Assembly (NCBI GenBank): GCA_903829815.1
Contig: CAIKRR010000088.1
Coordinates: 1 to 64,000 of the forward strand
Length of the DNA stretch: 64,000 nt
Direction of reading: 5' to 3'
Origin: an uncultured Pseudomonadota bacterium
Lineage (GTDB): Bacteria; Pseudomonadota; Gammaproteobacteria; Burkholderiales; SG8-39
In this document: piece by piece, positions 8,106 to 16,013 of the stretch
Layout of the letters: every line of letters begins with the position of its first letter
How positions within the stretch are numbered: the stretch's first letter is position 1
The notes under the pieces: generated by a model
The model's input: only the letters and a program-made list of their open reading frames with translations
What the model was told of the DNA's origin: nothing
Database searches by the model: none
Translations under genes and position numbers: made by a program

Positions 8106-8645
8106 TCATTGCAGGGGCCGCTCGTAATGCGCTTCGGCAGGCAGATGCCCGGAGAGCATCGCGAGGCGCTTGATGACTTCGGCAAGGCCCTGAAGCAGCA
8201 CCAGCGCAAACCCCACCGGCAGCGCGAGGCGCGCTGGCCAGCGCACCAGGCCACCGGCATTGGGCGAGATCTCGCCAGTGCTGAAGGCATCGGTGAACGG
8301 AGGCACGCACAGCCACAGCATGTAGACGGTGGCGGGCAGCAGAAAAACGAGCAGCCCCATGAGGTCGACCCAGATCTTGCCGCGCACCGACAACATCCCG
8401 TAGAAGAGATCGACCCGCACATGCTCGTTCAGCTTGAGCACGTGGGCAGCCCCGAGCATCACCAGATAGGCAAAGAGATACCACTGCATCTCGAGCCAGG
8501 CGTTTGACCCCAGACTGAACACATAGCGCAGTCCGGCATTGCCCGAACTCACCAGACAGGCCGCGAGCACGCACACGCTCGCCACGTAGCCGAACCAGCG
8601 GCTCAGCGTATCGATGCGTGCAGACAGGCGCAGAAAGGCGTGCAT
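8106..8645 (-). CDS. dctQ: TRAP transporter small permease DctQ
   Basis: A 179-residue protein with four membrane segments, the usual topology of DctQ, which pairs with DctM in the inner membrane. The stretches SNAWLEMQWYLFAYLVMLG and EHVRVDLFYG match the conserved E..W..F....G....L....H.RVD region of the family. The ATG at 8645 has a run of six G about eight bases upstream; a GTG at 8651 is less well spaced. It is the first gene of the operon running to pncC. The upstream 130 bases hold a candidate -10 box inside an inverted repeat. Confidence 0.93.
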   Translation of the reverse strand: MHAFLRLSARIDTLSRWFGYVASVCVLAACLVSSGNAGLRYVFSLGSNAWLEMQWYLFAYLVMLGAAHVLKLNEHVRVDLFYGMLSVRGKIWVDLMGLLVFLLPATVYMLWLCVPPFTDAFSTGEISPNAGGLVRWPARLALPVGFALVLLQGLAEVIKRLAMLSGHLPAEAHYERPLQ

Positions 8646-8716
8646 CAGCACAACCCCCCAAGCTTGACCGCCACGACGCCATGCAAAGACTTTTCCACCG
8701 GTTGAATCCGCTCTGA

Positions 8717-8758
8717 ACCGTGGGCGATTCTATACCTGAGTCGAGGTCATTCCACGGT
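8717..8758 (-). promoter_or_regulatory. candidate operator/promoter for the dctQ operon
   Basis: A perfect 7-base inverted repeat (ACCGTGG at 8717-8723 and CCACGGT at 8752-8758) brackets a TATAGAAT box on the minus strand (about 8727-8734). No good -35 is visible, so it may be activator-dependent. It lies in the 132-base gap between the Rieske gene stop and dctQ, and would allow the dctQ operon to be transcribed separately. Confidence 0.3.
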
Positions 8759-8777
8759 GTCTCCCCGAGCGCTGCCC

Positions 8778-9785
8778 TCAGCCCTGCGCAATGAGCCGGT
8801 TCACCAGCCTGCGCGCCTGCACACCACCGAGATCACCTGCCACGCTCACGGTTGGCGCGACCGGATCCAGATCGATGATGCGCTGCTGCGCTTCGATCAT
8901 CACCCGATCCTCGTCAAAGGCGCGCACGGTCATCTCGTGGAAGAAGCGCGTGATCGACTCATCGGCAATTGCGAAATCGCGCGTGCTCGACCAGAAGTAG
9001 TGGCAGGTGGTGGCGGTCTCGGGGGTGATCGAATTCAACAACATGATGTGCATCGCTCGCGGCTGAGTACCGGCATCGGCAGCAGCGCCAGGGCGCTCTA
9101 CCGTCGTGATGTCGATCGTCACGTGCGATGCCGCCAGGAAGGTCATCACCTTGGTCTGATCGCAGCGCGGCGCGAAGCCCTGCTTGCGGTTGTGCGGTGG
9201 CGTATCGATATCGATCGAGGAGCGCACGCCCACCACCTGAGCCCCGCTACTGTCCCAGCGTATCGCGGCGCCGGTGTCATCACTGCCGATGGTGCCGGCA
9301 TGGATGAATCCCACATGCGACAGATCGAGAAGATTCTCGACCATGAGCAGGTAGTCGGCCGCCACCGGCAGGCGGGTGCCGGTCTGTGCCCAGCGCGGGT
9401 CGTCGTTGGTATGGAAATCGGGAATTTCTTCAGGCCTGGCGGCCGTCGGGTCGCCCATCCAGATCCACAGGTAACGATGCCGCTCGACCAGCGGGTAACT
9501 GCGTACGCGCGCGTTGGCGGGAACCTGCTCGAGTCCGGGGACACGCACGCACGCCCCACTGGGATCAAATTCGAAGCCATGGTAGCCACAGGCGATGCAG
9601 TCGCCCCTCACCCGACCTCGATGCAGGGGCGCCCGCTTGTGACAGCATCGATCTTCAAGCGCCACAGCCCGCCCATCGCCCGCGCGGTAGAAGACGACGG
9701 GCTCTCCCAGAATCAGACGGCCCAGCGGCGCTGCACCGAGTTCATCAGACTGGGCGGCCACATACCAGCTGTTGCGTACGAACAT
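8778..9785 (-). CDS. Rieske non-heme iron oxygenase, VanA/phthalate-dioxygenase type
   Basis: A 335-residue oxygenase component. The Rieske cluster is C47-x-H49 and C66-x2-H69 (GYHGFEFD), and the mononuclear iron site is in LLDLSHVGFIHAGTIG (D-x2-H-x4-H). The opening MFVRNSWYVAAQSDEL is typical of vanillate demethylase VanA and related aromatic oxygenases. It should hydroxylate or demethylate an aromatic acid in the cytoplasm using electrons from a reductase. No matching reductase gene is in the window, so electrons must come from elsewhere. The start is ten bases after the stop of a TRAP binding protein, and a dihydroxyphthalate-decarboxylase-like gene lies upstream, so these three form an operon. 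Confidence 0.9.
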   Translation of the reverse strand: MFVRNSWYVAAQSDELGAAPLGRLILGEPVVFYRAGDGRAVALEDRCCHKRAPLHRGRVRGDCIACGYHGFEFDPSGACVRVPGLEQVPANARVRSYPLVERHRYLWIWMGDPTAARPEEIPDFHTNDDPRWAQTGTRLPVAADYLLMVENLLDLSHVGFIHAGTIGSDDTGAAIRWDSSGAQVVGVRSSIDIDTPPHNRKQGFAPRCDQTKVMTFLAASHVTIDITTVERPGAAADAGTQPRAMHIMLLNSITPETATTCHYFWSSTRDFAIADESITRFFHEMTVRAFDEDRVMIEAQQRIIDLDPVAPTVSVAGDLGGVQARRLVNRLIAQG

Positions 9786-9795
9786 GGCGGCAACC

Positions 9796-10911
9796 TTACT
9801 TGCGATAGCGGCGAGCGGCCGCGAGCATCGCCTCGTAGTCGGCCTTCATCGAGGCATTGGCGGTCAGAATCGGCACGGTGCTCGTACTCACTTCGTCGAC
9901 GAAGCGTCGCGCCTCGACCGATGGCAGCATGATGGCCTCGCCGCCTTGCTGCTCCCATTGCTTGCGCGCGTTTTCGACATCGTCCATCAGCCAGGTGAAG
10001 AAAAGGGGCTCGAGCTTTCGCGACTCGTCGCGCACGATGCCCTCGAGCTCGGGCCCGAGCGACTTCATGAAGTTGCGGTTCACCAGCGCCGACACCACGA
10101 TGAACGAGCTGGGCAGCCAGGTGAGGTTGTGGGTGATGTCGTAGTACTTGAACGTCGTGAAGACCGTCAGCCCGGCAATCGAACCATCGATGGTGCGGTT
10201 CTGCATCGCCGGCAGCGCCTCGCCCAGAGCCATCGAGACCGGTGAGGCCCCGAGGCGACGGTAGGGGTCCATGTAGAGCGGCGCACCACCGGGCACGCGC
10301 AGCTTTTGCCCCTTGAAGTCGGCCACCGCCCGGATCGCCTTGTGCGAGGCCACCACATTGGGGTTCGAAGCATAGGTGACGAGCGGCTCGACGCCCTTCT
10401 CCTGGCCGAAGGTGGCGATGCGGGCACGGATTTCAGGGTCCTGGAACACCTTGTTGGCGTGAACCATGTCATCAAAGAGCCCCACGGCATCGAAGATCGC
10501 AAAACGCGGGTCCAGTCCGATGAAAAAGCCGGTGGCTGGCATGGTCGACTCGATCGTGCCCAGCGCCACGCCTTCCACCGTGCGCGGAATCTGACCGAGC
10601 TGGTTGGCCGGATAGACCTCGACCTTGATGCGCCCGCCCGAGCGCGCCTCGACGCCCGCCTTCATGCGCTTCATCCACTCGTGATTCATGTCGTTCACGG
10701 TCGGCGCCGAGAGCTTCATGGTGAACTGCTGCGCGAGCGCGGGGGCTGCCGGCAGACCGAGGGCAAGGGCAGAACCAAGCGCCGCGCGCAGTGCAGCGCG
10801 CCGGCACACGGCCTGCGCAAAACCCCAGATCGCCATCGAGGCCATGGTGGCTGACGAGGCTGATGGGGCTGAAGTGGCCCTGCGTACGTGTCGTGCGTTC
10901 TTCGCGATCAT
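9796..10911 (-). CDS. TRAP transporter substrate-binding protein DctP (orphan)
   Basis: A 371-residue DctP-family protein. The start ATG at 10911 has GGAGGA seven to eight bases upstream. The N-terminus is unusually long (about 55 residues, Ala-rich with several Arg) before a hydrophobic stretch ending APALAQQ, where signal peptidase I would cut. The mature part has the usual FTMKLSAPTVNDMNHEW start and a VEVYPANQLGQIPRTVE strand. No DctQ or DctM lies next to it; the nearest pair is at 6632-8645, one gene downstream on the same strand. It may feed that pair or a distant one. The neighbours (Rieske oxygenase, decarboxylase-like protein) suggest an aromatic acid ligand. Confidence 0.88.
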   Translation of the reverse strand: MIAKNARHVRRATSAPSASSATMASMAIWGFAQAVCRRAALRAALGSALALGLPAAPALAQQFTMKLSAPTVNDMNHEWMKRMKAGVEARSGGRIKVEVYPANQLGQIPRTVEGVALGTIESTMPATGFFIGLDPRFAIFDAVGLFDDMVHANKVFQDPEIRARIATFGQEKGVEPLVTYASNPNVVASHKAIRAVADFKGQKLRVPGGAPLYMDPYRRLGASPVSMALGEALPAMQNRTIDGSIAGLTVFTTFKYYDITHNLTWLPSSFIVVSALVNRNFMKSLGPELEGIVRDESRKLEPLFFTWLMDDVENARKQWEQQGGEAIMLPSVEARRFVDEVSTSTVPILTANASMKADYEAMLAAARRYRK

Positions 10912-10997
10912 GCTGTCTCCTCCGTTCTTTTTGTGTGCACCGCTCACGCCCCCCTTGGGCGGCGGACCTGCAGAGGCGCACGCGGCGCCCCTTGCAC

Positions 10998-11984
10998 TCA
11001 CACCCGCGACATCTCGTGCGTACCCGGGTGGAACATCTCTTCGGGCGTGAGCTTGCGCGCCGCCAGGCCCTGCTCGAACGAGTAGCGGGTCATTGCCTCG
11101 AGCGCCGCCCGATTCGGTCCGAGCCCGTAGCTCCAGAAATCGGCGGCGAGGTCGCGCTCGGCCGCAGTCACCTCGGCATTGACCCAGGGCAGGGTCACCA
11201 TGTTGACGCCGATGTCATGCAACTCGTGCACGGCAATGGCCTTTGCCTCGACAAAGGCCTTGTACACACTCACCGCCAGCCAGGGCTCGCGCTCGAGCAG
11301 GCTGCGGCGCACACCGATCATGTGCATGATCGGAAACATGCCGGTCTTGCGAAAGTAGGCCGATTCGACTTCGCGAAAGTTCTCGAACAGCCGAACGATG
11401 TTGGGGTCGACCCCATAGCTGCTCGGGGCCCGTGCGGTAATCACCGCATCGAGCTCGCCCGCTGCAAGCATCGCAATCAGGGTGCGTTCGTCACCGATCG
11501 GGGTGATCGACACGCTCGGATCGACATGCAGCTTCGAGCGCTCGCGCCGGCCGGGTTCTTCCTGACCGCCGGTGAACCATCGGATGTCGCGTGGATGCAC
11601 ACCGTACTCATCCTGCAGGATGCCGCGTGCCCACAGGCAGGCGGTCATCTGGTACTCGGGCATGCCGACACGCTTGCCGACCAGATCCTGTGGCGTGCGA
11701 ATGCCACGATCGGCACGCACATAGATGGCCGAATGCCGGAACACCTTCGACACGAAGGCCGGAATCGCCACATAGGGGCACTCGCCACGCGAGAGCGTCA
11801 TCATGTAGGAACTGCCCGAGATCTCGGTGACATCGAACTCGGCACCGTTGAACGCGCGGTGGAAGGCTTCTTCGGCGTGAAGCGGCAGGGTGGTGAGTTC
11901 ACACCCCTCGATGCGCACGCGACCATCGAAGATGGCTCGGGTGCGGTCGTACTGTTCGCAGGCAAGGCTGATTCGCAGGGTCAT
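10998..11984 (-). CDS. 4,5-dihydroxyphthalate decarboxylase-like protein (Pht5-like, binding-protein fold)
   Basis: A 328-residue protein with the two-lobed periplasmic-binding-protein fold, related to Pht5 (4,5-dihydroxyphthalate decarboxylase) and to PhnD/SsuA-type binding proteins. It begins MTLRISLACEQYDRTRAIFD with no signal peptide, so it should be cytoplasmic and more likely an enzyme than a transporter part. Shared family features are DVTEISGSSYMM, FRHSAIYVRAD and a C-terminal LTPEEMFHPGT. It follows the terminator at 12035-12062 and so probably starts its own transcript; GGAG lies about eight bases ahead of the ATG. A paralogue sits at 33159-34121, also beside a Rieske oxygenase. Decarboxylation of a dihydroxy aromatic acid is the best guess. 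Confidence 0.8.
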   Translation of the reverse strand: MTLRISLACEQYDRTRAIFDGRVRIEGCELTTLPLHAEEAFHRAFNGAEFDVTEISGSSYMMTLSRGECPYVAIPAFVSKVFRHSAIYVRADRGIRTPQDLVGKRVGMPEYQMTACLWARGILQDEYGVHPRDIRWFTGGQEEPGRRERSKLHVDPSVSITPIGDERTLIAMLAAGELDAVITARAPSSYGVDPNIVRLFENFREVESAYFRKTGMFPIMHMIGVRRSLLEREPWLAVSVYKAFVEAKAIAVHELHDIGVNMVTLPWVNAEVTAAERDLAADFWSYGLGPNRAALEAMTRYSFEQGLAARKLTPEEMFHPGTHEMSRV

Positions 11985-12034
11985 TCACTACTCCAGGGCG
12001 TCGGGGATACGAAGACCCGCCAGTTTACGCCGGC

Positions 12035-12062
12035 AAAAAAAAAGCGCGCCACGAAGGCGCGC
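12035..12062 (-). terminator. rho-independent terminator
   Basis: On the minus strand a perfect 7-base stem (GCGCGCC at 12044-12050 pairing with 12056-12062) with a 5-base loop is followed by nine T residues. It lies 37 bases past the stop of the NMT1-type gene at 12099 and separates that transcript from the one starting at 11984. Confidence 0.9.
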
Positions 12063-12098
12063 CCAAGATCAGAGGAGACTTCTTTCAATCAGAACCGC

Positions 12099-13094
12099 TC
12101 AGTTGAGCAGTACCTTCACATCCTTCATGAAGCGGGTGGTATAGGTTTTCGACAGATCGACCTTGGTGGGGTCGAGGAGCTTGCCGGCAACCATCAGATC
12201 GTACGATTGCTTGAAACGGGCATCCGACATCGCACCGATACCGGCGGTGGCGGCCTCACCGGCGTCGAGCAGCTTGAACTGGCGCATCTTCTTCATCGTG
12301 TAATCGATCTGGTCATCCGTCATGCTGGGATTATCTTTCTTGATAAGCGCGTTGGCTGCGGCATTGTTCTCGGTCATGTACGACTTCCAGCCTTCGATCG
12401 AGGCACGCACGAAGCGGCCGATCACATCGGTACGGGCGTCGAGCGTCTTCTGCAGCGTGACCATGGTCTCCGCATAGGGTGGATAACCAACGTCGGCAAA
12501 GAGGTAGAAGTTCTGCTTCTGGCCGACTTTTTCGACCCCATACGGCTCGGAGGTCACATAGCCCTGCTGCACCAGGGTCTTGTCGGCGAGGAAGGGCTGC
12601 ACATTGAAGGTGTAAGGGCGGGTGGCGGTGTCTTCCAGGCCGTACTTGGCCTTGAGCCAGGGCCACCAGGTGGAGTAGGCCGAAGAGGACACCAGAATGG
12701 TGCGGCCCTTGATCTTGTCCAGACCGGTGATGTCCTCGTGGGTCATGATGCCTTGCGGGTCTTTCTGGAACGAAACCCCGACCGTCACGGCGGGTATGCC
12801 CTGCTCGTGCGCCTTCATGGTCTGGAAGTCGTAGCCCATGATGATGTCGCTCTGGCCAGCCGCCATCAACTGCATGGCGTTGACCTGGGGGCCACCCATC
12901 TTGATCGTGACATCGAGGCCGACCTTCTTGTACAGGCCGGTGGCCAGCGCCTGGTAGAAGCCACCGTGCTCGGCTTCGGCAAACCAGTTGGTGGTGAACA
13001 CGAGCTTTTCCTGAGCCTGTACCGACTGTGCGGCAAGACCCATCAGGCCCAGTACAGCGGTTGCGGCACCAACGATCACGCGACTGCCAATCAT
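12099..13094 (-). CDS. ABC transporter substrate-binding protein, NMT1/THI5-like
   Basis: A 331-residue periplasmic binding protein of the NMT1/SsuA type. The signal peptide runs to about residue 28 (cut near VQAQ). The mature start EKLVFTTNWFAEAEHGGFYQA and the GYDFQTMKAH region are typical of ThiY/RutX-like pyrimidine or riboflavin-type binders. The ATG at 13094 has GGGAGA about eight bases upstream. No ATPase or permease gene is next to it, so it must work with a system elsewhere. The intrinsic terminator directly behind it ends the transcript. It lies 91 bases after the molybdenum hydroxylase operon on the same strand and could belong to it. Confidence 0.88.
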   Translation of the reverse strand: MIGSRVIVGAATAVLGLMGLAAQSVQAQEKLVFTTNWFAEAEHGGFYQALATGLYKKVGLDVTIKMGGPQVNAMQLMAAGQSDIIMGYDFQTMKAHEQGIPAVTVGVSFQKDPQGIMTHEDITGLDKIKGRTILVSSSAYSTWWPWLKAKYGLEDTATRPYTFNVQPFLADKTLVQQGYVTSEPYGVEKVGQKQNFYLFADVGYPPYAETMVTLQKTLDARTDVIGRFVRASIEGWKSYMTENNAAANALIKKDNPSMTDDQIDYTMKKMRQFKLLDAGEAATAGIGAMSDARFKQSYDLMVAGKLLDPTKVDLSKTYTTRFMKDVKVLLN

Positions 13095-13185
13095 CTGATG
13101 TTCTCCCTCGAGGCGTCGAGCCATACGGCTCAGGATCCGGACGGGAAGCTACAAGCAATGATCGGGCCAAGCCCCCACAGGGGAC

Positions 13186-15531
13186 TCAGCCAGTGGCCGA
13201 TCGGGCCAGTTCCCATACCCGTGAGGGGCTGAGCGGGATTTCGAGCAGTTCGACCCCGCGCTTGGGCAACTGCAGCGCGTCCTCGATGGCCTGGGCAAAG
13301 AGCGGGCCGACCGGAATCGCCCCCGCCTCGCCCACGCCCTTGATGCCCAGGGGGTTGAGTGGCGAAGGGGTCTCGACATGCCCCAGTTCGATGCTCGGCA
13401 CGTCCATGGAACTGGGCAGCAGGTAGTCGGCGAGAGAGGCATTCAACAACTGCCCTTCGCTGTCGAACACCAGCTGCTCGAAAAAGGCGTTGCCGATGCC
13501 CTGGGCGACGCCGCCGCGCACCTGGCCCTCGACGATCATCGGGTTGATGACCACACCGCAGTCGTGCACCACCACATAACGCAGGATGCGCACGTTCATG
13601 GTGCGGGGATCCACCTCGATCACCATTGCGTGTGCACCATTGGCGGTGCTGCCCGAGGGTGGGCCAAAGTAGCTGGTCGACTCCAGCCCAGGCTCGGTGC
13701 CGGCGGCAACGGCACCGCGCATCGGATTGGCGCGCTGGGCAAGTTCACCGAGCCCCAGCGATTTCGAGGGGAGACCAGCAATCGCCACCCGCCCCCCTTC
13801 CAGCACCAGGTCGCCCTCGGCGCACTCGAAGATCTCGGCAGCAAGGCGCAAGGCCTTCGCCCGCACCTGACGTGCCGCCTGATCGATCGCGTTACCAGCC
13901 ACCACCGCACCGCGGCTGGCGAAGGTGCCCGCGCCCCAGTAGAACTGATCGGTGTCGCCCGTGATGACATCGATGTCGGCGATGTCGACCCCCAGATGGT
14001 CGGCGGCAATCTGGGCAAAACTGGTGTAGTGGCCCTGCCCCTGCGTGCCGATGCCGGTGACGAGGCTCACCCGGCCATTGGCCTGCACCTGCAACTTGGC
14101 CCCTTCGTAGGGGCCGATCCCGGTGCCCTCCACGTAGCAGACCAGACCGATGCCGACATGACGACCCTGGGCGCGCAGGCGCGGCTGCTCCTGCGCAATG
14201 AAGTCCGTGTAGCCGATGCGCTCGAGCAGTTGGTCGAGCACCTTGGCGTACTGGCCGCTGTCATAGGTGAGCCGCGTGAAATCCTGGTAGATGAGCGCGT
14301 TGTCCCACGGGAACGCGTCCGGCGGAATGAAATTGCGACGCCGGATCTCGGCGCAGTCGATCGACAGTTCGCGCGCAGCGATGTCGAGCAGACGCTCGAT
14401 CACGAACACCCCGTGCTGGCGCCCCGCACCACGGTAGGGCGTAACGATGGGCTTGTGCGTGAAAACGGCACAGAAGGTACTGTCGTAATGGGGGATCGCG
14501 TAAGGGCCCAGCAGCGTGCACTGGCTGTTGATCGGCACGGTGAGGCCGTAGGGGTCGTAAGCCCCGGTGTCGTGCAGGAACTCGTCGCGCACGCCAAGAA
14601 TGCGACCATCGGCACCGAGCGCGATTTCGGCCTCGTGGATCTGGCCACGCTCATGCGTGGTGGCCACGAAATGCTCGGCCCGATCCTCGATCCACTTGAC
14701 CGGACGGCCAAGCTGCATGGCAGCCCAGGGCACCAGGATCTCTTCGGGATAGAACATCATGATCTTGGGGCCGAAGCCACCGCCGATGAAGGGCGCGACC
14801 ACCCTCACCTGACGCTCGCCAAGCCCCAGGCTTGCCGCCAGGCCATTACGTATGAATACTGGCGCCTGGGTGGTATCCCAGACGGTGAGCCGGTCGGCGC
14901 GCGCATCCCACTGCGCCACCACGCCACGCGTCTCGATCGGCGAGGAGCAGCCGTGGTCGTAGGTGAATCGGCGCCGGATGACGTGTGCGGCGCCGCGCAC
15001 CGCCAGCGCGTAGTCGCCCTTCACCTGGCGCACGCGGGCAGCGATATTGTCGGGCAAGTCCTCGTGCACGCGTGGCGCATCGGGGCGCGCCGCGGCTTGG
15101 AGATCGGCCGATACGGGCAGGGGCTCCCAGTCGACGACGATATCCTCGAGCGCGTCTTCGGCCACATAGCGACTCTCTGCCACCACGAAGGCCACCGGTT
15201 CACCGGCATAGCGCACCTTGTCGCGTGCAAGCGGAGACTGGGTACGCTGGTGGAAGAGCGCGCCTTCTATGGGCGGGGGTGGCACGGCCAGCGGCCCGGG
15301 GCAGCACACCGCACCAAGGTCGGCCGCCGCGTAGATGGCCACCACACCCTCGCGCGCCAATGCCGCCGTTGTGTCGATCGAACGGATGCGGGCATGGGCG
15401 AAGGGGCTGCGCAGCACTGCGGCATGCAGGCAGCCAGGCAGATCGATGTCATCGACAAAGGTAGCCTGTCCGGTGAGCAGGCGCGCGTCCTCGCGCCGCG
15501 GCAGCGACGCGCCGAAGGCGCGCGTACTCAT
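13186..15531 (-). CDS. molybdenum hydroxylase large subunit (xanthine dehydrogenase/CoxL family)
   Basis: A 781-residue molybdopterin-binding subunit. It opens FGASLPRREDARLLTGQATFVDDI, has GGGFGPK for cofactor binding, the active-site loop TPYRGAGRQ (the AYRGAGR form rather than the AYRCSFR of true CO dehydrogenase), and the catalytic glutamate in GIKGVGEAGAIP near the C-terminus. Enzymes of this form hydroxylate N-heterocycles or aldehydes with water as oxygen source. The ATG overlaps the FeS-subunit stop by four bases. It is the last of three subunit genes (FAD, FeS, Mo order). The substrate is unknown; a nitrogen heterocycle would fit the rest of the window. Confidence 0.93.
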   Translation of the reverse strand: MSTRAFGASLPRREDARLLTGQATFVDDIDLPGCLHAAVLRSPFAHARIRSIDTTAALAREGVVAIYAAADLGAVCCPGPLAVPPPPIEGALFHQRTQSPLARDKVRYAGEPVAFVVAESRYVAEDALEDIVVDWEPLPVSADLQAAARPDAPRVHEDLPDNIAARVRQVKGDYALAVRGAAHVIRRRFTYDHGCSSPIETRGVVAQWDARADRLTVWDTTQAPVFIRNGLAASLGLGERQVRVVAPFIGGGFGPKIMMFYPEEILVPWAAMQLGRPVKWIEDRAEHFVATTHERGQIHEAEIALGADGRILGVRDEFLHDTGAYDPYGLTVPINSQCTLLGPYAIPHYDSTFCAVFTHKPIVTPYRGAGRQHGVFVIERLLDIAARELSIDCAEIRRRNFIPPDAFPWDNALIYQDFTRLTYDSGQYAKVLDQLLERIGYTDFIAQEQPRLRAQGRHVGIGLVCYVEGTGIGPYEGAKLQVQANGRVSLVTGIGTQGQGHYTSFAQIAADHLGVDIADIDVITGDTDQFYWGAGTFASRGAVVAGNAIDQAARQVRAKALRLAAEIFECAEGDLVLEGGRVAIAGLPSKSLGLGELAQRANPMRGAVAAGTEPGLESTSYFGPPSGSTANGAHAMVIEVDPRTMNVRILRYVVVHDCGVVINPMIVEGQVRGGVAQGIGNAFFEQLVFDSEGQLLNASLADYLLPSSMDVPSIELGHVETPSPLNPLGIKGVGEAGAIPVGPLFAQAIEDALQLPKRGVELLEIPLSPSRVWELARSATG

Positions 15532-16013
15532 GCGCCCTCCCTGGCCACGGCGGCGGCGCGAGCCACCGCTGCCACGATGTTCTGGTAACCCGTGCAGCGG
15601 CACAGATTGCCCGAGAGCGCCTTGCGGATGGCCGCCTCGTCGGGGTCGGGATGCTGTTCGAGAAAGGCTTTCATCGTCATCAGGATGCCTGGCGTGCAGT
15701 AGCCGCACTGCAAGCCATGACAGGCCCTGAACGCTTCCTGCAGCGGATGCAGGTGCTCGGGCGTACCGAGACTCTCGACCGTCTCGATCGAGTGGCCGTG
15801 GGTCTGCACCGCAAACAGGAGGCACGCGCGCGCCGGCACGCCATCGTGCAGGATGGTGCAGGCACCGCACACGCCATGCTCGCAGCCCACATGGGTGCCG
15901 GTGAGCCCGAGTCGGTGGCGGATGAAGTCCGAGAGCAGCAGTCGCGCCTCGACCTGGGCCTCGCGCTCGGTGCCATTGACGGTGAGGCGTATCGGGTACT
16001 GGCGCTCGGCCAT
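15528..16013 (-). CDS. molybdenum hydroxylase [2Fe-2S] subunit (CoxS family)
   Basis: A 161-residue small subunit with two [2Fe-2S] centres. The N-terminal plant-type cluster is in GCEHGVCGACTILHDG plus a following Cys, and the C-terminal cluster is in LQCGYCTPG and NLCRCTGYQNI. It passes electrons from the molybdenum site to FAD. The ATG at 16013 (MAERQYPIRLTVNG) shares one base with the stop of the FAD-subunit gene (TGATG), which settles the start over an earlier in-frame codon. It overlaps the large-subunit gene by four bases. Confidence 0.95.
   Translation of the reverse strand: MAERQYPIRLTVNGTEREAQVEARLLLSDFIRHRLGLTGTHVGCEHGVCGACTILHDGVPARACLLFAVQTHGHSIETVESLGTPEHLHPLQEAFRACHGLQCGYCTPGILMTMKAFLEQHPDPDEAAIRKALSGNLCRCTGYQNIVAAVARAAAVAREGA

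Noticed and set aside
10791-13232. 813-codon plus-strand frame
   Set aside because: Covers three well-supported minus-strand genes and a terminator; no family features.
13378-15588. 736-codon plus-strand frame
   Set aside because: Antisense to the molybdenum hydroxylase large subunit.
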